Of a stretch of DNA of 64,000 nt, positions 22,220-31,239 are shown piece by piece. The position numbers and the translations under genes were made by a program. Origin of the DNA: Isoetes taiwanensis (lineage: Eukaryota > Streptophyta > Lycopodiopsida > Isoetales > Isoetaceae); contig JAJEKV010000031.1 of NCBI GenBank assembly GCA_021234155.1, positions 799,614 through 863,613 of the forward strand, in the 5' to 3' direction. How positions within the stretch are numbered: position 1 is the first letter of the stretch; each line of letters opens with the position of its first letter. Below the pieces are notes generated by a model. The model saw nothing but the letters and a program-made list of their open reading frames with translations. It was not told the origin of the DNA and did no database searches.

Positions 22220-22223
22220 GCCT
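22220..22223. repeat. Target-site duplication, right copy (GCCT)
   Basis: Same four bases as 12970-12973. Both copies border integrase coding sequence on their outer sides. Confidence 0.85.
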
Positions 22224-23177
22224 GCAGGTTCCAACACCTCATAGGGGCCCTCCCAAAGATTTTCAAACTTACTAGCAGAATCTTCCCTTGATTTATTCCA
22301 CTTCAGAACTAATTCTCCAGCCTTGAAAGTACCTTGTATTTTATGAGCGGACTTTGAAAGCGACCAAATCCTTGGCTTTTTTAAGCAAATTAGCATTTTC
22401 GGCTTCCATTCTATATTCTTCTAAATGCAAAAGGGCATCCAGTCTTTCCTGCAAGGCATACTCAAAAGGCAAACACAACTTATGAGCTAACCTTAGAGAT
22501 GGAAGCTCAAGCTCTACTGGAAGCACAGCTTCAATGCCATAAACTAAGTTAAAAGGAGTATGAGTGGTTGCTGCTTTGATGGTGACTCTATAAGCCCATA
22601 AGGCATCCACCAATTTGACATGCCAATCCCTTTGATTATCATCCACTGTTTTCTGCAAAATACCCTTCAAAACTTTATTAGTAGCTTCTGCTTGGCCATT
22701 ACCTTGGGGATAGTAAGAGGAACTCTTGGTATGTTTGACTTTAAGAATGGTCAATAAATTAGCAATAACTTCATTCACAAAAGGGTACCTCTATCGAATG
22801 TAATTGTAGAGGAATACCAAACCGTGCAAATATACTCATGTAAGAACTTTCTTTGTTGTAATGACATTAGCCCTGCTTAAAGGAATTGCCTCTGCCCATT
22901 TGGTAAAATAATCTGTAGCTACAATAATGTCTTTGATGTTGCCCCGCGTAAGGGGGTTAATGGGACCAATATAATCTAACCCCCATATTTGAAAAGGTCC
23001 TGGGAAATTATGGGGTTTAGTGCACGGTGAGAAGGATCCTCTTGCCAAATATCGGCACTTGTGGCAAGACTTTATAGCAATATAACAATCTTTAAATATT
23101 GTAGGCCAATAATAACGACACGAGAATTTTCTTAGCGTAGTATCTCCAAAGAAAATGGCCTCCACATACTCCTTCAT
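22220..23177 (-). pseudogene. Gypsy integrase, main part
   Basis: Minus-strand frames 23177-22836 and 22778-22220 hold the integrase. A zinc-binding region (SCHKCRYLA), the first catalytic Asp (WGLDYIGPINP), the second Asp region (ATDYFTKWAEAIPL) and the Glu block (YYPQGNGQAEATNKVLKGIL) are in order. A chromo-like/C-terminal GPYEVLEPAG segment is broken by the nested transposon at 22219. There is a frame break between the two pieces near 22780-22840. Integrase would insert the cDNA copy into the genome. Confidence 0.9.
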
Positions 23178-23489
23178 GCATTTCTCTAATGATCAAAGCG
23201 ATTCCTCTTCATTGACACACCTCGGTAATAGTCCATCCCATTGACCTTACACAAAACATCATTAATCATTTTGAATTGTGCGCACTTTTCCTTAAATCTC
23301 CTTTGCTGGCTCGAGGTCAGTCCACGAAGGCATTTCCTTGAATTGTAAGAAATTCTTTATAGGTAGTCGCCAATCTTGTTGACTCTCGCTCTTCATTATC
23401 CGCTTTGTAAATAGGCTAAAGCATCCACAAAGTCAACAATTTCTACTACATCCTCATGATCAAAGAAAATGTAAAGGTAAATAAAGACT

Positions 23490-23745
23490 GGACTCTTCAC
23501 CGATGTAACTCTTTTATGGAAATATCAAAGGTTTGTAGCTTGCAAGCCCACCTTTGAATTTTTTTTTTAGAGGTAGCTTTACCAAATAACAAACCTGTTG
23601 GATTTTGCTTCATATAGACTTGAACCGGACTTCTCAATAGTAAATGACCTTTGTCCTGCGTCAATGAGGAACATGAGAGCAGCGACACTCTTCTCCATTC
23701 CGGTATATTTCTCTTCAGTTGAACTCCATTGTTTGCTAGCAAAAG
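23490..23745 (-). pseudogene. Gypsy RNase H (canonical position, after RT), remnant
   Basis: Minus-strand frame with YMKQNPTGLLFGKATSKKK and WACKLQTFDISIKEL, typical of the connection/RNase H region of plant gypsy pol (substrate-strand RNA removal). It is broken by frameshifts. The stretch 23180-23490 between it and integrase also has pol-like fragments in mixed frames. Confidence 0.6.
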
Positions 23746-23899
23746 CTATAGTGTGCTTGTCTGAGAATAGCTAGGCCTATGGCCTTTTAGTAATAGTAAT
23801 GTAGACTTCAAATGGCTTGTCCAAATCGGGTTTTTAAGAAGAGTTGCTTCACAAATGGACTTTATAAGCAACTCAAAAGATTCTTGACAATGCATGTGA

Positions 23900-24600
23900 C
23901 AGAACATACTTGCTCTCATTTGGAAATCCTGCCTATTCTTGTCGGCTTAGAAATAAGACTTATAATGTGAGCAAAATTAGGAATATACATCCTAAGAAAG
24001 CTAGTCATACCAATAAAACTTTTGACTGCTTCAAGTTTTTTGGGGGCACCGGTTTTTTGAGGGCTTCAACTTTTTTCTTATGCTACTTGTATGCCATTCT
24101 TTGGATACCTCATGTCCCAAAAGTTGGCCTTTGGATGCAAAGAAAATACATTTCTTTGGGTTAAGGTTGACTCGATTCCCCTGCACAAAGAACATATTTT
24201 TGCCAAGAATTCCAAATGATTAGTAGGATGAGATCCTAAACAAAGGTCATCCAAATAAACTCTCAATTCTTGAGGAGACATGGGCCTAAAAATAACATCC
24301 ATAGCCCTCTGGAAAGTAGCGAGGTGCATTCATTAGTCCAAAAGGCATTCTTTTCATTGCATAAGTTCCCCAAGGGGTAATAAAAGAGGTCTTGGGTTGG
24401 TCTTCTTCCTTAATGCCAATTTGATTAAACCACGAAAATCCATCTAGAAATGAGTATACCTCTCTCCTCGCTACTGAAGATATAAAATTTCTTCTAGAAA
24501 TGGCAAGGGTAACGATCCTTGATGGTGGCCTTGTTGAGGTCTCGATAATCAATACTGATCCTTAAGGCACCACTTTTTTCTCTGTGGTACAATGCAAGAC
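23900..24600 (-). pseudogene. Gypsy reverse transcriptase, frameshifted
   Basis: Minus-strand frame 24552-24286 has FLDGFSWFNQIGIKEEDQ and MKRMPFGLMNAP. After a frame change at about 24310, frame 24329-24078 has RAMDVIF and the catalytic VYLDDL (YxDD box). The N-terminal RT motif (DAGVIIEIINPEWVS) is at the end of the preceding ORF. At least two single-base frame changes separate the blocks. Confidence 0.88.
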
Positions 24601-26348
24601 ACCCATTCTGGATTAATAATTTCAATAATAACACCTGCATCTAGCATTTTATCCAACTCATCTTTAATCAGTCCCATTAATGAAGCATTAATTCTTCTCA
24701 GTTTTTGAAAAACAGGTTTACACCCTTCCTTAATCTTGATTTCAAATTGACATACCTCTGCTTTAATTCCAGTAAGCTCGGAATAATCCCAAGCAAACAC
24801 ATCCTTCCTTTCTTCAAAGAACATTTGTATATTCTCCTTATTTTGGTATTCAATTAGATCTCCCACAAACAGGGTTCTAGTTTTACCATTTTTTGTAATG
24901 GTAATCTCCTCAGTATCCTTTTCTTCTGATGCATTAATGGTTAGAATAGGACAAAGAGCTTTTACCTCACTTGCATCAAGGTCTTCCTCTGGAATAGCTC
25001 CTTCAGTTAGGTGTGCCATGAGAGTTTCCCTGCATAAGGTATCAGCTTCCACATTTTCTTCCCTTGGTATGTGAGTAATTTCCCATGAAGCAAAACTTGA
25101 AAGCACTCCCATCACTTGGTTTTTTAAAAGCTCCATGTCTGCATTTTTTGTTTGGTAATCCCCTGAAACTTGTCTACAAATTAATTGTGAGTCACCAAAA
25201 ATGTGAATGTTGGCAATGTCCATAGCTTTGGCTTCCTGAAGTCCTGCAATCAAAGCCTTATATTCTGCTACATTAGAGGTAATTTGGGGGAAGATCCTCC
25301 CTACTTTAGCTAAAAGTTTGTGAGAGGAATCTTTTATGATAGCAGCAGATGATGCAATATTTAGTTTTTTAGAAATACCTCCATCAAACCATAAGAATCC
25401 TGCTGGTCCTTGTTTGCTGGGAAGTGCACATTCCATGATGAGAGGAACTGTTTCACATTTCCTTGACCTTGCATTTTGTATTCTGTAAAATCCCAAAGGT
25501 TCTTCAATTAGCATTTCCTTAATAAAATTTACCTCTTCATTGGAGCCATAGGAGCCATCCTGATTATAGATTGTGGCAGTCTGAAAGCCATTGGAGATGG
25601 TACATCTCCCTTGAGACCAAATTGGTCTAGCATCCACAGTAGCTAACCACCTCTTTCCTAAAAGTAAATCATAAATATCAGACTCATCCCCTATGTCTTC
25701 AAAAGCCACCACAATAAAGTTGGCAGCTACAATTATACCCTCTGTATTAACAGGCACTTTAGTTACCACACCAATGGGAGTGATCTTAGCATTATAAAAG
25801 GATCTCAATAGTACATAAGCTTTCTTGTCCACCTCGAAACCACATTTCTTCATAACATGATATGGCATAATATTTAGGGGGGATCCCCCATCAAGTAACA
25901 CATTTGAAAAGGTATAACCTCCTAAAGTAGCTGAGCATATGAATGCACCAGGGTCTTCTTCATTCTGTGCTAGAACAAGGTTAGTGGCATCAGTAAAATT
26001 CACACAAGCATTTAATACCTCACCATTAGTTTGTTGAAGTACCCTTCTTCTGTAGCTAGGTGCAATCTTTAATAAGGTAAAAAGATCCACACTCACCTTG
26101 GAATTTTTGAGCAAAACATCAACCTCATCAAAGTCTTGATCTTTCTTACCATATTTTTGCTGAGGGGGTGGAGCTATGGGTTGAGCAGGCGGTTCCACTA
26201 CAGGTGGTGAAGGCCTGGCAGTGGGATGCCTACTTGGTTCAGCATGTACTTGAGCTTCATTCATGCTTCTAGTTTGCACCACCATAACTTCTTGGTTTAG
26301 GAACTTCAGAGCTTGAATAAATCTTATAGAGGTGCTTGGTTCAAGCAA
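24549..26348 (-). CDS. Gypsy pol N-terminal half: protease + extra RNase H + start of RT
   Basis: An uninterrupted 599-codon frame. Residues about 140-175 carry the retroviral-type aspartic protease active site LLDGGSPLNIMPYHV (DGGS in place of the usual DTG/DSG). Residues 318-440 are a complete RNase H fold: Asp322 in WFDGGISKK, Glu362 in AEYKALIAGL, Asp386 in FGDSQLI and Asp436 in NVEADTL give the four catalytic acids. Residues about 500-599 begin the reverse transcriptase (KIKEGCKPVFQKLRRI). An additional RNase H is an established feature of Tat-lineage gypsy elements. Here it sits between protease and RT, and the normal post-RT RNase H also exists. The C-terminus runs out of the true RT frame at about 24570, so the annotated stop reflects a frameshift. 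Confidence 0.9.
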   Translation of the reverse strand: MLEPSTSIRFIQALKFLNQEVMVVQTRSMNEAQVHAEPSRHPTARPSPPVVEPPAQPIAPPPQQKYGKKDQDFDEVDVLLKNSKVSVDLFTLLKIAPSYRRRVLQQTNGEVLNACVNFTDATNLVLAQNEEDPGAFICSATLGGYTFSNVLLDGGSPLNIMPYHVMKKCGFEVDKKAYVLLRSFYNAKITPIGVVTKVPVNTEGIIVAANFIVVAFEDIGDESDIYDLLLGKRWLATVDARPIWSQGRCTISNGFQTATIYNQDGSYGSNEEVNFIKEMLIEEPLGFYRIQNARSRKCETVPLIMECALPSKQGPAGFLWFDGGISKKLNIASSAAIIKDSSHKLLAKVGRIFPQITSNVAEYKALIAGLQEAKAMDIANIHIFGDSQLICRQVSGDYQTKNADMELLKNQVMGVLSSFASWEITHIPREENVEADTLCRETLMAHLTEGAIPEEDLDASEVKALCPILTINASEEKDTEEITITKNGKTRTLFVGDLIEYQNKENIQMFFEERKDVFAWDYSELTGIKAEVCQFEIKIKEGCKPVFQKLRRINASLMGLIKDELDKMLDAGVIIEIINPEWVSCIVPQRKKWCLKDQY

Positions 26349-26389
26349 ATCTCACGAGGAGGTTTAGACTCTTGGTCTCTTCTCTTTTT

Positions 26390-27240
26390 CCCTGCTTAGC
26401 AAAGTATTCCTTAACAACACACCTAGCATCAGTATGACCAACCTCTTTACAAAAAGAACAAACAGGACATTCCTTTCCAAAGTGGCCTTTTCTATTACAT
26501 TTGGGGCACACTTGCCAATAGCAAATTTCTGATGGGTGAGAATTCCTATTGCAATGAATACATTCGAGGGTAAGTTTTACATTGTTCTTGCAGCCTTGAG
26601 TTCAACCAATTGTTTGGTTATTTACGCTAGAGCTTCAAGAACTTTTGACAAATCGACTTCACCTCGCAACCCGAGAACTTGCTTCCTCATCTTTAGATTT
26701 CTTCTTTTCTTTCTCGTATGGCATAAATTGGAATAGAAGGGTGGTGATCATAATGTGCATCGCAAGAGCATCGGGATAAAACGGGTCATGATTGTGGTGA
26801 GGAACATAATGCTTGTCGAGCAAGGTAGAGAGACATCCTTGAGTTAGGTCGATGGTCTTGGCAAAGACTTTGTGTATGGAATCAAACCCTTCAAAGCAGC
26901 CTTGAATCTTGAGCAACTTCCTTTGGATATCTGGTCTTCTTTCCAAACCATTAATTAAAGCAGTGACTAAAAACAGAGTTGGGATAGTGACTTGTGCTTT
27001 TTGACACCTGCTCATAAATGTACTAAACCTCTCCTTGTACTGGTTCACACTCTCTCCTGCATGTATAGAGAAACCTTGCAATTCATTAACCAAATCCTTT
27101 GGAGCAGCTAACTTATCAAATCTATCCAGAAACTTCTTGACAAGTTCATCCCATGAAGTGGTGCCCATTAACTTTTCATAAGTTAACCAAGCACCAGCCT
27201 CACTTTCTTCTTTGAAACATTGTTCAAAATGCTTGTTTGT
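26390..27240 (-). pseudogene. Gypsy gag, capsid C-terminal part and zinc knuckles
   Basis: Frame 27240-26659 has WDELVKKFLDRF, LQGFSIHAGESVNQYKERF and ALINGLERRPDI, typical of plant gypsy capsid. After frame breaks, the region 26400-26560 on minus has three Cys-rich knuckles: CIHCNRNSHPSEIC, CPKCNRKGHFGKEC and CPVCSFCKEVGHTDARC. These bind genomic RNA. Gag assembles the cytoplasmic virus-like particle. Confidence 0.85.
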
Positions 27241-27880
27241 GAATCCTAAACATCAACATTAAAAATTAAATAAGGAAGGAGAAGGCAACGAACCGACCTG
27301 TTTAGGGCGGAACTGCCTGCGCGGCATCCGACCTGCAATCCGGCAGTATCCCTACCGACTGCCATCCATCCGACCTCGTGGCTAGTAGACTGCTATTCCG
27401 CCATCTCCATCGATCCTCCAGACCCAGCAACCAGGTGAACTCTGCTGCTTCTTGTTGTTTTTCGAATTTACTTATATCTTTAGGAAAGAGAATGGAAATG
27501 GAGTTTTCGATGGTTATGTAGACCTGGATATTCACAGAGCAGCGAGATTAAAGCTATGATTGTGGTTATGTATTTGGAATGAGCATCACTGAACTCTTCT
27601 AGTCATGTGAACGGAAATTACGTTATAACTGTGATTTCTTATCTGGTGGTTATGTTGCAAATCTGGAAATGCATTATTAGAACTTCTTGTATATCTAGTC
27701 ATGACGGTAATCATTGTGATGTATGTTCTGTGATGCAGACATGGATATGGATGAGCAAGGAATCGTAAAGGAAACTATTAACTGGACAAACTTCCTGGGC
27801 AGCCCATTCACGGTAAGATAAACTTGCCTGGCTGTATTTCCTTATTTTGCAAAGCTGTTACTCCAGGGTGAGAGACAGGA
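27240..27880 (+). other. Insertion in gag with exon-like structure
   Basis: Gag homology stops at about 27890 and resumes at about 27240. The sequence between is unrelated. On plus it shows a GC-richer stretch (27290-27435) ending in CCAG|GTGAAC, then an intron-like AT-rich stretch, then TGATGCAG|ACATGG at 27738. A short open segment MDMDEQGIVKETINWTNFLG ends at ACG|GTAAGA (27811). It looks like a piece of a host gene carried into gag. The gene is not recognised. Confidence 0.4.
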
Positions 27881-28136
27881 GGGTTAACAGATTACAGCCC
27901 TTCTTGAAGCCATAGTCTCTGTAATAATCCTCAAATATTCTCAAGAAGTTGTTAGCACTCATACTGGAATCAAAAGTAGGCAAAGGAATAGGGACATTCA
28001 ATTCAAATTGATATGGCATATTCTGAAGCAGGATACTTGAGAAACTTGAATGCAATGGCCTTTCTCTGCAATGATCTGATGCATCAATATCTTCTATTGG
28101 TTCTTGATCTCCTGGAAATTTTTGTTTTGGAGCCAT
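27881..28136 (-). pseudogene. Gypsy gag N-terminal segment
   Basis: Probable start MAPKQKFPGDQEP at 28136. Downstream are QFELNVPIPLPTF and NNFLRIFEDYYRDYGF, the N-terminal capsid helix pattern of plant gypsy gag. It lies about 40 bp inside the LTR copy ending at 28178, and is broken by the insertion to its left. Confidence 0.7.
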
Positions 28137-28177
28137 GAGTTCTGAGATCCAGGAATATCTCGGTAGGACCTCCAAGA

Positions 28178-28789
28178 TGTTGACCCTCAACCTGGCTTAG
28201 AGAGTCACACACAAGAAGCCAACTTGAATTTTCACTCAAGCTGGGGTTAGAACCTCCAGATCACTTAAGGTGATCAATCTACACAAGAGTTTTTCAAAGA
28301 AAAAGCTCAGTTACAGAGTTTTCATACCTTTCCCAATTGAGGAATTTGGCCCCTTTACTCAAATCGATGCCAATCCCATATGCAGATTGATTTCCAAGGT
28401 CAGATGACTGTGACTTGTTCAGAAAAGTTGTAGGCGAGTAAGGGTAAAGATCTTGACCAAGTCTGAGTTTTAATTTGTAAGATATTCGATCTCAAAGTTG
28501 GGTCAAATTTTGGTCAATACCAGTCAAAACTGAAAACAGAGCTCAGAGTTTTATAACTTGAGTTGTAGGATGAAATTTGAGGAAATTCCAAAACTAAGAT
28601 GCTATATGAATTTCAAAGGTAAGGTGCATGCTGTCAAATAATGATTTGAATCACTAAAACTATTTTTTTGGCACTGTTTTATGGATATCAGTCTAAATTT
28701 GTATCAGACAGAATGCAAAAAATGGTAACTTGAGTTTGGAATGGAATTTTTTCGAAATTTTTGTGCACACAGATGCAAATAAGATGGGA
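28178..28789 (-). repeat. 5' LTR copy of gypsy element (truncated)
   Basis: Same 612-bp segment as 10352-10963 with few differences (for example ACTGTG for ATTGTG at about 28405, AAAACTG for AAAGCTG). Similarity ends at 28789, while the left copy continues. A TGG triplet near the inner end (rc of 28172-28174) could begin a primer-binding site, but no tRNA match could be confirmed. Confidence 0.8.
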
Positions 28790-29550
28790 GATGGTGCAGA
28801 TGATCATATGCAGGGAAAAATAAGGGAATTCCTTACTGTAAAAATGTTTGTGATGCAGAAATACTAAAGGATCATGACAATAGACTTTTTGAATACTTGG
28901 CAATCAATTTTCATTTAAATGAAGTTTCATATTTTTCCTTGGTTCATTTTGCTTTCCTAATTTTGGGAAGCTTTGAAATATAGTTTTTGAAGTTCATCCT
29001 CAAGGCATAAATGTAGAGATCAAACATGGAAAACATTTGATGATAACTTGGAGCTAATATTTAAAGTAGCAATAAATATTTTTTATTGATAGAGAGGCTC
29101 ATGAACTACTAGAATCCCAACATTCAACTTGAAGAAGTTATTGATTTAAAATGTACCCATGGACCAGTAATGGTCTTAGGTACAGAAACTCTTTTTGATT
29201 TATCATAATCATGCCTTTTGCTCCTTTTTTTTTACTTTTTTTTTGCATGGATCTCGTATCCATACAAGCATTCATATATGATTTTTTCAATGACATACTA
29301 TTTCAATAAATTTCCTTTAAATTTAACAAAAGTAGACATCAATTGAAAGTCATTCGAAATTGTTAGTATAAGTTAAAGCTGAAACTTTAAATTACATGCC
29401 AACAAATATTTTTTATGCATAAAGCAATTAGTCAACTAAGTATATACCAAAATTGAAGTAAGAAACCATTTCCATGCAAAAGTTGTATAATATTAATTGA
29501 AACAGAGCTTTCTGGGAACTATTATTGGTCCACAGAATATAGAAAATAGT
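28790..29550. other. AT-rich intergenic sequence
   Basis: No supported gene. Short minus-strand frames have no recognisable family motif. Confidence 0.45.
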
Positions 29551-29559
29551 TTTGACCCC

Positions 29560-31200
29560 GCCATGTCTGGTGATCGACGGCCCCCGAAATTAACTTCGAG
29601 GGAACCGGGTTCGCCTAAGCTTAACACGGAAAATTCGCCAGCGAACTGGTGGGATTCGCCCAGCGAACCTCAAGGCCCCGACGCGTGGCGCATGGCGGGT
29701 AATACCCACCGGTTCGCCTGCCCGAACCCAAACCGGTTAGCCGTCGCGTATGCGATGTCGTTGGGTCTGCCGCCGAAGTTCAGCCAAGCCAACCCATCGG
29801 GGGGCCCATGTGCCAGGTCAGGCGCAGCATTTAATACCCCCACGGATTCAGACGAAGAGATTAATGCCCCTCTCGCCGTTCGCCCAAGCCAACCCACCGG
29901 GGACAAAAATCCACGTGAAACAATCTTTTCATTTTGTGCTCTCCTCCCCTCAGATTTTCCGATACAAACCCTTTCGATACAAAACCCTCTCGCGACAAAT
30001 GGAAATAAGTTCTCTAAATACTCCAACTTTGCCGTTTCTTGTTGGGGAAGAGCATATGGAAAACAAGAGCGAGGAGGACCGTTGCTGAAGGAAGAATCAA
30101 ACCCTGTTGTCGCTGTTGCATCCATGTATGAGCATGCCTGCAAAGCTTTGCATACGCGCTTGGACAACCCAGCTACGGATTAACATGCCGGTGTTCTTCC
30201 TCGATTTTCATCCATGATCCAGGCATTCTTGGTCCATCGAAATTGCCCAATGTTGCTCAGATTTGCAGATTCTTCCCAATTTTTGTGCCGAAAAAGGGGA
30301 TTTGATCCAACAGATTGATGCTCAAAAAGCAATCCGAGACATTAGCACGGCAGAATGGCAAGATTTGAAGAAGAAACATGTGTTCTGTTGTGATGAATCG
30401 AAGGAAGACAGGAATCTTGTTTTTGCCCAAATTCAAAAATGGAGCTCCAACGGCTCTGGAACTTTCCTCGAGCTCGAACCGGAGAAGACGAAGGAGGATT
30501 CTTTGTAACGTAATTTGTGCATAATAGAATACAAAGAACAGTGATCTATTTCTCAAAACCGTATCAAACTAGAACTGCACAATTCCGCCAATGATTTGTA
30601 ACAAATTTCCAATAGCCTTGCTACATAGAATGCCGGAAAGATGAAAATTGTTTACTTCTCATGCCCAAAACCACAGATATTTGATCAATTACACTATTTT
30701 CGTTAAAGTTTCTTCATTTGAATCCAATTGAGACCCAATTTAAATCCTCCCGTGTTTACAAGGAGCATTATCCGCTTTGTTTCTTTCTCGCTTTTCTTCA
30801 TGGCATGATCCGCCCCCGCCAAGCCATGCTTCGGTTCGCCCTGCTTAACCCGGCATGGTCCCCGCCATGCAAAACGCCTCATACCGACCTGCCCACACCG
30901 AGCCTGCCCGCCGACCGACGTTGGCGGTGGAGTTCGCCCAAGCGAACCCTAGGGTCAGCCGTCCCACACGCTTTGACTCCGCCGCAGACGCCCGATCCTC
31001 AAGCACCGACACTTAATCAGTGGTTTGGGTTCGCCTAAGCCGAACCCTAAAAGAATGCCACGCTTGGCGATCATACCACAACCGTCATGCCACGCCCGCG
31101 GGTTTGTTTGGGTGAATCCGGCGGGTTCGCCTGGGCGAATTTTTGGGGTTCGCCTGGGCGAACCCGCTTGGCATGTTGACTCAATTTCGGGAGCCAATAA
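29560..31200. repeat. GC-rich islands with TTCGCC...GGCGAA palindromes
   Basis: Two GC-rich blocks (29560-30180, 30780-31200) carry repeated GGTTCGCC-type motifs, including TTCGCCTGGGCGAA twice near 31126-31163, TTCGCCCAAGCGAA near 30933 and TTCGCCTAAGCC near 31028. The 228-codon plus-strand frame at 29497-30183 runs through the first block and is Pro/Ser/Asn-rich without domain signal. I consider it non-coding. A helical frame at 30263-30508 is unrecognised. Confidence 0.6.
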
Positions 31201-31239
31201 AGTGGGCGCTGTCATGTTTGACTTACTATATCTTCCTTC

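Larger units (their letters stand above)
10352..28789 (-). mobile_element. Tat-like Ty3/gypsy LTR retrotransposon with nested insertions
   Basis: Direct copies of a 612-bp sequence starting TGTTGACCCTCAACC lie at 10352-10963 and 28178-28789 and differ at roughly a dozen positions. Between them on the minus strand are, in order, gag (28136-26390), protease, an RNase H, reverse transcriptase, a second RNase H and integrase (to 12850). The integrase is interrupted by a 9.2-kb DNA transposon. After integrase come tandem repeats and the 3' LTR. The right-hand LTR seems truncated near 28789, because similarity ends there while the left copy continues in unique sequence. Several single-base frameshifts in RT, RNase H and integrase make the element non-autonomous. 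A gag-internal insertion sits at about 27240-27880. Confidence 0.88.

Noticed and set aside
29497-30183. 228-codon plus-strand ORF as a gene
   Set aside because: Low-complexity Pro/Ser/Asn composition, open frame also on the opposite strand, driven by high GC and palindromic TTCGCC motifs.
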